Source: Gemmatimonadales bacterium
GTDB lineage: Bacteria; Gemmatimonadota; Gemmatimonadetes; Longimicrobiales; Gaopeijiaceae
Reading direction: 5' to 3'
DNA length: 43,406 nt
NCBI GenBank assembly: GCA_007692605.1
Contig: REBS01000127.1
Location: 1 to 43,406 of the forward strand
A program made the translations under genes and the position numbers. Shown piece after piece: positions 34,300 to 41,894 of this stretch (positions are counted from its first letter, which is position 1; every line of letters starts with the position of its first letter). A model generated the notes under the pieces. It was not told the DNA's origin, did not search any database, and was given only the letters and a program-made list of their open reading frames with translations.

Positions 34300-35082
34300 C
34301 TACTCCGTACCCGCTCCGCTCCCTTGCGGAGGGAGCGTTCCCCCGGTCTCGAGATAGTACGCGAATTCATCGGGAAGGCTGCTCGCTCGAATGGCCGCTG
34401 CGGCCTCGTCGACCGGATACTCGACACGGATATGCTCCCACTCCGGATCGGCACCCGGGCCGAAGTCGACACGCGCCCACCCCGCCCGGTAGTCTCCGTC
34501 CTTGGGACGTCCGACCGAACCGGTATTCACCAGACGGACGCCGTCGATCACCCGACTCCATGGAATGTGCGTGTGTCCGAAGGCGATCATGTCCCCTTCC
34601 CGGGCTCCGAGCGTGCCGATCATCTTGCGGGCGAAGGCATCGCCCCGGTCCTCGGTCCAGTAGACCGTGTTGAGGACCGCGTTGCCGTGGATCAGGATGA
34701 GTCTCGGGCCGGACGCGTGTCCCCCCAGTGGCCTCAGATCGATCCGGAAGGGGAGGGACGCAAGCCATGCCCTGGTCGACGACGACGTATGATCGAGCGT
34801 CCACCGATAGCTCTCGTGGGACAGCACCTCCTGCCGGGGATCCTCGTACCGGCACCCACAGTGCTCGTACCCGGTGGCCGTGGTCGAATCGTAGTTTCCG
34901 GCCACGCCCTGGATTCCAATCTCACGGATCCGGTCGCAGACCCCGTCGGGCCAGGGGGCGTAACCGACCAGATCGCCCAGATGAAGGATCGCATCCACAT
35001 CGGGCCGCTGCTGAATGTCGCGGAGAACCGCATCGAGTGCCGGGAGGTTCCCGTGGATGTCCGAGATCAGAGCATATCGCAT
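34300..35082 (-). CDS. calcineurin-like metallophosphoesterase (YfcE/MJ0936-like)
   Basis: The 260-residue protein has the motifs of a metallophosphoesterase: D8-I-H in LISDIHGN, GDLVGYAP, GNYDS, LIHGN, and the final GHTHIPW pair of histidines. These bind two metals. It lacks membrane segments and is cytoplasmic. GAGGAG lies seven bases before the ATG at 35082, which excludes a longer upstream frame. The substrate may be a cyclic or linear phosphodiester, but is unknown. Confidence 0.85.
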   Translation of the reverse strand: MRYALISDIHGNLPALDAVLRDIQQRPDVDAILHLGDLVGYAPWPDGVCDRIREIGIQGVAGNYDSTTATGYEHCGCRYEDPRQEVLSHESYRWTLDHTSSSTRAWLASLPFRIDLRPLGGHASGPRLILIHGNAVLNTVYWTEDRGDAFARKMIGTLGAREGDMIAFGHTHIPWSRVIDGVRLVNTGSVGRPKDGDYRAGWARVDFGPGADPEWEHIRVEYPVDEAAAAIRASSLPDEFAYYLETGGTLPPQGSGAGTE

Positions 35083-35291
35083 GAAGCGCTCCTCGCAGGC
35101 GGGGGACCGGCCATGTGCCGACACCCGGGCAGAGAGTAGAGGGGCGGTCCCGAACGCCTCGGGACTCCCGATGACTAAATATAGATCCAACCGGGCTCCC
35201 GAAACCCCTGCCCGCTCCCGCCACTGATTTGTTACCTTCCTCAGCATTCGACGACTCGCTTCCCGACCGCCCGCCCACATCACACGAACCG

Positions 35292-35954
35292 ATGCTCCGC
35301 CTCCTCTCCATCGCCCTGGTGACCCTCAGCGTCACAGCGACCTCCGCACAAGCGCAAGATCCCGACGGCGGCCTGAGTACCGCCGAGCAGATCCTGGCCC
35401 AGGCTCGGGGGCATGACGACCCGGAGGTCCGCCGACAGCTCTACGAGTTGATCGAAGACCGAGCGGTCCGGGCGCTCGACGCGGACCCCGACGACCTCGA
35501 GGCGCGCTGGTGGCTGATCGCCGCCAAGGGCCTGCGCGTCGACGAGGTCTCCCCGCGCGCGAAGATCCGCCTCGCGAGCGAGGTGCACGAAGACGCGAAC
35601 CGGATTCTGGCTGCCGACTCGCTGCACCCGGGTGCTCATCATGCCATGGCCCGCATCCACGCGGGCATCATGCGGCTCAATCCGGTGGTGCGATATATCG
35701 CGGTCCGCCTCGTCGGCGAAAGCACGCTGCGACAGGCTGCGTGGGAAGAAGCCGAACAGCACATCGCCCAGGCGATGGAACGCGAGCCCGAGGCGCTCGT
35801 ACATCGCTACGAACTCGTGCGTATGCTCCAGAGCCAGGCGCGGTACGACGAAGCCGAAGACGTCCTCGACACCCTGTTCGCCCTCCCCGACCGTCGACCC
35901 ATGGACCCGGTCATACGCGATCGGGCCCTCACCCTTCGAGAGGAGTTGCCATGA
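35292..35954 (+). CDS. exported TPR-like protein
   Basis: The 220-residue protein starts with MLRLLSIALVTLSVTATSAQ and a cleavage site near AQAQ. Residues of about 25-210 form helix pairs, for instance LEARWWLIAAKGLRVDE, HPGAHHAMARIHAGIMRLN and EALVHRYELVRMLQSQARYDEAEDVL, which look like tetratricopeptide repeats. Its stop overlaps the ATG of the DUF481-like gene by ATGA. I cannot assign a function. The 209-nt divergent region to the phosphatase gene is AT-rich around 35173-35185 (ACTAAATATAGA). Confidence 0.75.
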   Translation: MLRLLSIALVTLSVTATSAQAQDPDGGLSTAEQILAQARGHDDPEVRRQLYELIEDRAVRALDADPDDLEARWWLIAAKGLRVDEVSPRAKIRLASEVHEDANRILAADSLHPGAHHAMARIHAGIMRLNPVVRYIAVRLVGESTLRQAAWEEAEQHIAQAMEREPEALVHRYELVRMLQSQARYDEAEDVLDTLFALPDRRPMDPVIRDRALTLREELP

Positions 35955-36745
35955 AGCGGCGTCCCCTTCCGCCCTCGCTGCTCCTGATGGCGACCATCGG
36001 AATCCTCATGCTCCCCGGTGATCTCACGGCGCAGACCATCCTCAACACCGAGCGGTTCCAGCTCTCCGAGGTGGAGGGGTTCCATCTCAGCGCATCCTTC
36101 TCGATGAATGGGGATCGGGGCAACTCCGAGGTCCTGAACATCGCGTCGTCGGGAATCGTGGGAGTCCTGGCCGGACGCCACTGGACCCGCTTCATCTTCG
36201 GTGGCAAGTTCCTCTCGAACGAGGAGCGTTCGATCCTCGACAATCGCTTCGGACAGGTGCGCTACTCCTACATCTTCTCGGATCGAACCCAGAGCTTCCA
36301 CTTCGTCCAGGCGCAGAAGAACGAGACCCTCCGCCTGCGCAGTCGATGGCTTGTCGGGAGTGGGATCCGGCGCACGGTCGTCGACGGGGAGCGCAGCTCG
36401 CTCGCGGTGGGCACCGGGCTCATGGGAGAGTGGGAGCGGCTGAGCGACGACGCGGTCGGAGAGGGGGATCCGACCGAGAGCGAGGCCCTCCGGATGGCGA
36501 ACCAGGCAATCTATTCCTTCGAGCTCGCGTCCGGTGCCCGGATCATCAACATCCTCTACTTCCAGCCCGACGTCACGGACTTCTCGGACCTGCGCGTCCT
36601 GAACGACCTGGGGCTGGTCGTGCCGATTACCGAGCACGTCCGACTCACCCTTTCGGGGGAGTGGCGGCGCGACACCCGGCCTCCGTCCGAACTGGGGAAG
36701 GACGACCTCACCTTCTCGATGAGCATCGGGATCGATCGGCGCTGA
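35951..36745 (+). CDS. DUF481-like outer-membrane barrel protein
   Basis: The 264-residue protein has a signal peptide (MKRRPLPPSLLLMATIGILM, cleaved near TAQ) and strands typical of the DUF481/YdiY-like salt-induced outer-membrane family, such as GFHLSASFSMNGDRGNSEV, FGGKFLSNEERSILDNRFGQVRYSY and LTLSGEWRRDTRPPSE. It ends FSMSIGIDRR, not with a final Phe. It overlaps the stop of the TPR-like gene by 4 nt, so they are made together; a TPR-like partner could aid assembly or binding, which is speculative. Confidence 0.72.
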   Translation: MKRRPLPPSLLLMATIGILMLPGDLTAQTILNTERFQLSEVEGFHLSASFSMNGDRGNSEVLNIASSGIVGVLAGRHWTRFIFGGKFLSNEERSILDNRFGQVRYSYIFSDRTQSFHFVQAQKNETLRLRSRWLVGSGIRRTVVDGERSSLAVGTGLMGEWERLSDDAVGEGDPTESEALRMANQAIYSFELASGARIINILYFQPDVTDFSDLRVLNDLGLVVPITEHVRLTLSGEWRRDTRPPSELGKDDLTFSMSIGIDRR

Positions 36746-36765
36746 ACGGCCGTCGAAGTGGGACG

Positions 36766-37425
36766 TCAGAACCCCTGGTGGTTGGCCGAGCGAAAGTCCG
36801 CCGCGGCCCGGACCATCCTGGGGGACTCCCCGGACGCCGGTGAGATCTCTCGAAATTCGACTTCGATGCGTCCGTCGAGAAGGAGACGTCGGCTGGGAGG
36901 GTCGTTTCGAACCACGCTGTTTACGATCAGTTCACCCGAGACCGCCTCGGCCCACAGCTCGAGTCCCCCCAGCCCGCGACCCATCTTGAGTTCGCCGGTG
37001 AGCACCCCCAGGTTCTCGGCGGACAACCGTTCGTCGGAAGGGACGAAGGCGACCGGATACCGTCCCGGCTCGAGGGGAAGCTCGAGCCCTCGACCCTCGA
37101 ACTCGAGTTCGAGCCACTGGCCACCGCTTCCGGCCGATTCGGGAAAGGTCGTGACCTTCAGGGTGAGGAAGGAGGGAGCACCCTCTCCCTCGGGCGGCTG
37201 AGCACCCGACGTCTGGTTCGGCGCGAATCTCCAGCGGTTGTTGGCGGGAGCGTCCCGGCGGAGCTGCAGGATCCTCCGACCGTCTTCGAAGACCGACGCA
37301 TTCGTCAGGGTCTCGCGCGACGAGGGCCCGGTCGGATCGCTGTCGGAACAGGCGGGGATCGCCAGCAGGAGAGCGAGCGTCACGATCGCCGCGGGAGCAA
37401 GCCAACGGGGAAGAGCTTCACGCAT
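36766..37425 (-). CDS. lipoprotein of unknown function
   Basis: The 219-residue product has a lipoprotein signal, MREALPRWLAPAAIVTLALL then LAIPACSDSD with the lipid-bearing Cys. The mature part is small and beta-rich (SFLTLKVTTFPESAG, GGLELWAEAVSGELIVN, RIEVEFREISPASGE). It matches no family I know. Neither the ATG at 37425 nor the longer frame (37470) has a strong ribosome site; the shorter gives a proper signal. Convergent with the DUF481-like gene. Confidence 0.65.
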   Translation of the reverse strand: MREALPRWLAPAAIVTLALLLAIPACSDSDPTGPSSRETLTNASVFEDGRRILQLRRDAPANNRWRFAPNQTSGAQPPEGEGAPSFLTLKVTTFPESAGSGGQWLELEFEGRGLELPLEPGRYPVAFVPSDERLSAENLGVLTGELKMGRGLGGLELWAEAVSGELIVNSVVRNDPPSRRLLLDGRIEVEFREISPASGESPRMVRAAADFRSANHQGF

Positions 37426-37542
37426 GACAGAATGGATCGGTGGAGAGGGGCGAAAGAGAAGGTCGAGCATCGAACAGTCACACCCTGAACGATAGGATCG
37501 ACGAACGATGGGGGCAACGCCCCGGATCCGGTGCGCCGGAGG

Positions 37543-39582
37543 TCAACGACCGTCCCCGGTCAGGGTTCGCCGAGCCTCCTCGAGGACCGAAGCGACGAAA
37601 CCGGTGGTGTGGTCCGGCCCGTCCTCCCCGGCCAGAAACGGGTCCATGACGGTGGCCCGCAGGATCACCAGCCCCTCGGGACCCGACCGCTCCCACTCCT
37701 CGACGGAGCCGACACCGAGTCGTTCCAGAACGGGTTCGACTGCTCCATCATACATGGGCGTCTGGAACCGGGTGCGCGTGATGATGTAGTCCGGCTGCGC
37801 TCCGGGTTCGCTCAGGCTCATGCGGGCGTAGATCCCCTCGTTCAGGCGGTTCACCTCTTCGATGGTTCGAAAGCCCGGGTGGGTGAGCAGGAAACAGACG
37901 ATGTTGATGTCGGGCTCCGGCAGGAGGACCAGTCGGAACGGCTCCATCGGAGTGTCGCGCAGCGCGCGATACAGTTCGCGGGCTCCCGCCACGGTGCGCT
38001 CGATCAGGTGCCCGTACCCCCGCTCATCGAGGGGAAGCACCTTGTGCGAGAGCCATACCGACGCCGCGGCGGCACCCGGCTTCGAGCCTTCGAAGATGAA
38101 GCGCCCCAGGAAGAGGTCCTCGGACGACCCCAGCCCCTGCGTCGGAAGCAGGTAGGGAGGATCGACCGCCACGAGTTCGCGGGCCCGCTTGTCGCGGAAG
38201 AGAATGGCGCCGGCGGGATAGGGAATGTAGCCCAGCTTGTGCGGGTCGATCGTGATCGAGTCGGCGCCCGAAAGGGCCTCCATGGACTGCACCCATCCGG
38301 CGGTGGGCCAGGGCTCGATCTCGGGATCCGGGTCGAGCCCGATCGAGGTCCGGATCTCTTCGGCGCTTCGGAGCCCTCCGTCGACGCCCCGGATCACCGA
38401 GGCGGCGTAGCCCCCGTAGCATGCGTCGGAGTGCAGGTGAAAGGTGACCCCCAGCTCGCGCCGCGCCCGCTCGCGGACCTCGATCACCCGATCGAGACGG
38501 TCGACCGCGCTCTCCTCGGTGGTGCCGCAGACCGAGATGCAGGCCAGGATCGGTACGTTGCGGGCGGTGAGCTCCTGGATCGTCTGCCAGAGAGCGTCGG
38601 GGTCCAGCCGGTACCGCTCGTCGACCGGAATGAAGACGAGCTGGTTCGAACCGATCCCGAGGGCGCGCACGATCTTCTCCCACGAATAGTGCGCGGTCGC
38701 CGCGACCAGCACGACCGAGGGCGGCAGGGGGTCGCCGAAGGCGCGATCGAGCCGGGCCACGTACTCCTGATAGCCGAGGTGCTGCAGCGAGTGCTCCTGC
38801 AGCGCGGTGTGCACTTCGGCCCGGGGGGCTCCCGTCCAGAGCGCCTCCCACAGGTCCATCGCGGCGTCCGGGTGGACGTTGACCAGTTCGCGCAGCTCGA
38901 GGGAGCGAAGGGGGGCCCGGCTCCCGTCGGCACGCTCCACCTCGAGGTCCAGGGCCAGTTCGTCGGCGGCTCCGCGAGCGGCCAGGGGAAAGTAGATCAC
39001 GTTTCGGGCCACCCAGAGAGCCTCGAAGTTCGCGACGGTCCCTCCCGATGTCAGATGGCCCCACGAGGTACCCCGCTCGTAGCCCACCATCTGCGCGAGT
39101 TGAGCGGCGACCTCGAGCTCGAGCCGGGTGGTCACCGGCGAGGCCTCGATCGCGACATTGTTCGGATTGTACAGCATGGCCGCAAAGTAGCCGACCTGCG
39201 ATGCGATGGTCTGCTCGAAGGCCATGTGCCCCTTGTAGCGCCCCGAAAAGAAGGGAACCCCGCGCTTGAGCTCGGCCAGCAGCCCCATCAGCTCCTGGGT
39301 GAGGGTCGCCACCGCGTTGTCGTAGCCGGGCCGTCGCTTGTCCGTCTCGCGGATCGTGAACCCGTCTTCGGGATGGTGATTCCGGCGCCAGAAGACGTGG
39401 TCGCGCAGCGCCTCGGTAAGAAGCCTCTCGAGGAGTTCGGCGTTCTCGCCCCGAGGACCCAGAAACCAGGCGCGAAGCGCGTCGGAGCGGTTTCGGGACC
39501 GGTCGGAGCCGGCGCTGGTGGAGATCGGGGACCGGGGGTCGGCCGTGGGATCGGGCATGGAGTCGGGCATGGGGTCGGACAT
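37543..39582 (-). CDS. PLP-dependent group II decarboxylase, tyrosine-decarboxylase type
   Basis: The 679-residue protein is a pyridoxal-phosphate decarboxylase of the large bacterial tyrosine-decarboxylase type (TyrDC, about 620 residues). It shares GHMAFEQTIASQVGYFAAML, the SWGHLTSGGTVANFEALW block, HSDACYGGYAASVI and SITIDPHKLGYIPYPAGAI. K449 is the Schiff-base lysine. EGSKPGAAAASVWLSHKVLPL also matches TyrDC. The first 25 residues repeat MPD-like units (MSDPMPDSMPDPTADP), which may not be part of the fold. The ATG at 39582 has a weak ribosome site. Substrate could be tyrosine or another aromatic amino acid. No amine/amino-acid antiporter is adjacent, so a decarboxylation-antiport system is not shown. 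Confidence 0.85.
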   Translation of the reverse strand: MSDPMPDSMPDPTADPRSPISTSAGSDRSRNRSDALRAWFLGPRGENAELLERLLTEALRDHVFWRRNHHPEDGFTIRETDKRRPGYDNAVATLTQELMGLLAELKRGVPFFSGRYKGHMAFEQTIASQVGYFAAMLYNPNNVAIEASPVTTRLELEVAAQLAQMVGYERGTSWGHLTSGGTVANFEALWVARNVIYFPLAARGAADELALDLEVERADGSRAPLRSLELRELVNVHPDAAMDLWEALWTGAPRAEVHTALQEHSLQHLGYQEYVARLDRAFGDPLPPSVVLVAATAHYSWEKIVRALGIGSNQLVFIPVDERYRLDPDALWQTIQELTARNVPILACISVCGTTEESAVDRLDRVIEVRERARRELGVTFHLHSDACYGGYAASVIRGVDGGLRSAEEIRTSIGLDPDPEIEPWPTAGWVQSMEALSGADSITIDPHKLGYIPYPAGAILFRDKRARELVAVDPPYLLPTQGLGSSEDLFLGRFIFEGSKPGAAAASVWLSHKVLPLDERGYGHLIERTVAGARELYRALRDTPMEPFRLVLLPEPDINIVCFLLTHPGFRTIEEVNRLNEGIYARMSLSEPGAQPDYIITRTRFQTPMYDGAVEPVLERLGVGSVEEWERSGPEGLVILRATVMDPFLAGEDGPDHTTGFVASVLEEARRTLTGDGR

Positions 39583-39749
39583 GGGGTCTCGTGGTTCGAT
39601 CGAGAGCGAGGTTTGGCGCCGAGGGTCGGGCAGGGTCCGGACCGCGAGGGAACTCCTTCGCCGTACCGTCCGTATCACCTAATGGTAGGGAGGTTCCTTG
39701 GGGGGAGGAACAGGCCCTGGCCTCGAATCCCCGTTTCGGAGTCCCCGTA

Positions 39750-40529
39750 ATGTCAAAAACTCCCTGGTTTTCTGCCCCGTTCGCGCCACTCGGTGCGCTG
39801 CTCGCCGTGGTCGTGATGGCCGCTCCTTCGGCCGATCTCCACGCGCAGTCCAGTTCGCCCGACTTCCTCTTCTCCCCTCCCACCCTGAACGTGACGATTC
39901 GGGGAGGGCTGATGGACTATCAGGCGACGGGCCAGCTCTTCGACTTCACCTCGGAGCGGTTCACCACCGACGCTTCGGACTTCCAGGGGCGCACCCTGGG
40001 CATCGAACTGGGCGTGCGTCTCTCGGAGCATTTCGAGGCGACGCTGGGCCTCGACGGCGGGCAGGTTACGGTGCAGCACGAAAGCCGAGACTGGGAAGAG
40101 GTCGATGGATCTCCGATCCGTCAGACCACCCGGGTACGCTCGGGGCCGTCCGGGCAGTTCGGAATCAAGGGATACGTCCTGCCCCAGGGTGAGCAGATCG
40201 GACAGTTCGCCTGGATTCCCAACCGAGCCAACGTGTTCGTCTCCGGGGGCATCGGGGTGACCGCCTACGAGTTCCGCCAGTTCGGCGATTTCGTCGATGA
40301 GCAGCCGGATCCGGCGCTGATCTTCAGCGACGACTTCCAGTCGGAGGGCGCGGCCTTCCTGATGTACGCGGGGGCAGGAGGTGAGGTCACCCTGCGCCGC
40401 AATCTCGCACTGGTCCTCGAAGGCCGGTATCAGTGGTCCGAGGATGAGCTGAGCGGTGACTTCGGCGATTTCGAACCCATCAACCTCAACGGGCTCCGTC
40501 TGACGGCCGGCCTGTCCGTACGATTCTGA
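39750..40529 (+). CDS. outer-membrane beta-barrel protein
   Basis: The 259-residue protein has a long signal peptide ending near DLHAQ. Repeated amphipathic strands follow, for example LNVTIRGGLMDYQATG, GIELGVRLSEHFEATLGLDG and NLALVLEGRYQWSEDEL, and it finishes LTAGLSVRF with a C-terminal Phe, as barrel proteins do. GGAG with nine-base spacing supports the ATG at 39750 over a longer frame. The next gene starts 24 nt later on the same strand. Confidence 0.75.
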   Translation: MSKTPWFSAPFAPLGALLAVVVMAAPSADLHAQSSSPDFLFSPPTLNVTIRGGLMDYQATGQLFDFTSERFTTDASDFQGRTLGIELGVRLSEHFEATLGLDGGQVTVQHESRDWEEVDGSPIRQTTRVRSGPSGQFGIKGYVLPQGEQIGQFAWIPNRANVFVSGGIGVTAYEFRQFGDFVDEQPDPALIFSDDFQSEGAAFLMYAGAGGEVTLRRNLALVLEGRYQWSEDELSGDFGDFEPINLNGLRLTAGLSVRF

Positions 40530-40552
40530 GCGATCTTCTTCCGGGAGCCATC

Positions 40553-41866
40553 ATGTCGCGTTCCATCCTGCCTTTCCTGACCCTCGCCCTGGCCGCCATT
40601 GCGCTGCCCGAGGGAGTCGAAGCGTCAGAACCGGGGGCCATCGATTTCGTGCCGCAGGCGGCCGAGGACACCCGCTGGCTCCCATGGATCGGGTGCTGGG
40701 AACCGTCCGACGTATCGGCCAACGCCGAGGGATCCGACCTGCTCGTCTGTTTCGAGCCGACCGACCAGGGCGTCCGCGTCCTGACCCTGGGTGACGGTGA
40801 GGTGCTCGGCGAGGAGCACATCGTGGCCGATGGCCGCCCGGTGCCCACTGCCGACGGAGGGTGCGAGGGGACCCGCGAGGCCCGCTGGTCCGACGACGGA
40901 CGGCGCGCCTTCGTCCTCTCCGACCTGAATTGCGCCGAGGGAGTCGACCGGGTCACCCGGGGCGTGTTCGCCATGGCCGACGAGGGTCGCGAATGGCTCG
41001 AGATTCACGGGGTGCGCTCGGCGGACCGCGACCAGACGATGGCCGTGCGCGCGTTCCGGACCGCCTCTCGGGCGACGCTCGAGCGGCACGACGTGACGCC
41101 GGCGGGCACCGAGCGGAACCTGGCGATCCAGACCTCGCGCCTGGCGGCGTCCGACGCACTCGACCGCGACGACCTGATCGAAGCCGTCTCGGTCATCGGC
41201 TCCGAGGTCACCGCCGCCCTCGTGGCCGAGATGAGAGAGCCCTACCGGCTCGACGCAGCCACCCTGAAGGGCCATGCCTCGGCCGGTGTGCCGGGCGAAG
41301 TCATCGACATGATGATCGCGGTCAGCTATCCGAACCGATTCATGATCGACGCCGGTGAGGCGCAGGCGGTACCCGCCCGAGCCGTGGACAGCCGACGCGA
41401 TGCCTACCCGCCCCGGTCCGCCTACTACGGCCCGAGCACCCGCTGCCCGACCTGGGACCGCTTCTGCTGGGACCTGCGCTATCGCAGCATGTACGGGTAT
41501 TACGGGTCCCCCGGGTACGCCTTCGGGGGTGGCTACGGATGGGGCTATCGCGGTCCGCGCTACATCATCTACCAGCCCGGAACCGTTCGCGGAAGCGGGG
41601 GAAGCGTGAATCCCGGTCAGGGCTACCGCGCTCCGATCAATCGGGTCCGGCCGGCCGTGCCCCAGTCCGGTCCGTCGGAAACACGGCCGGCATCCAGCCA
41701 GGGGCTGGGCTCGGTCATCAACCGCCTCCGCCCCAGCCGTAGCGGGAGTTCGCAGGGCTCCAGCGGGGGGAGCCGGGTAAACCCGGACAGCGGTCACAGC
41801 TCCGGGGGAAGCAGCGGACGGACTACTCGTCCCACCCGCACTTCGGGTGGTGGCGGAGACGGCTGA
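40553..41866 (+). CDS. exported protein with Gly/Tyr/Ser-rich C-terminus
   Basis: The 437-residue product has a signal peptide (MSRSILPFLTLALAAIALPE, cleaved near VEA). The N-terminal globular part (about 30-255) carries WLPWIGCWEPSD, DGGCEGTREARWSDDGRRAF and LNCAEGV, with several Cys that may pair. The second half is low complexity: YYGSPGYAFGGGYGWGYRGP and a Gly/Ser/Arg tail. GGGAG precedes the ATG. It shares a transcript with the barrel gene upstream. I recognise no family. A hairpin, CCACCCG/CGGGTGG (41832-41850), lies near the 3' end. Confidence 0.65.
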   Translation: MSRSILPFLTLALAAIALPEGVEASEPGAIDFVPQAAEDTRWLPWIGCWEPSDVSANAEGSDLLVCFEPTDQGVRVLTLGDGEVLGEEHIVADGRPVPTADGGCEGTREARWSDDGRRAFVLSDLNCAEGVDRVTRGVFAMADEGREWLEIHGVRSADRDQTMAVRAFRTASRATLERHDVTPAGTERNLAIQTSRLAASDALDRDDLIEAVSVIGSEVTAALVAEMREPYRLDAATLKGHASAGVPGEVIDMMIAVSYPNRFMIDAGEAQAVPARAVDSRRDAYPPRSAYYGPSTRCPTWDRFCWDLRYRSMYGYYGSPGYAFGGGYGWGYRGPRYIIYQPGTVRGSGGSVNPGQGYRAPINRVRPAVPQSGPSETRPASSQGLGSVINRLRPSRSGSSQGSSGGSRVNPDSGHSSGGSSGRTTRPTRTSGGGGDG

Positions 41867-41894
41867 CTGACACCCGGGTGACCCCGGGGCGTGG

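Noticed and set aside
37531..39750. A 739-residue frame antisense to the decarboxylase
   Set aside because: The opposite frame contains the full TyrDC-type signatures; this one has none.
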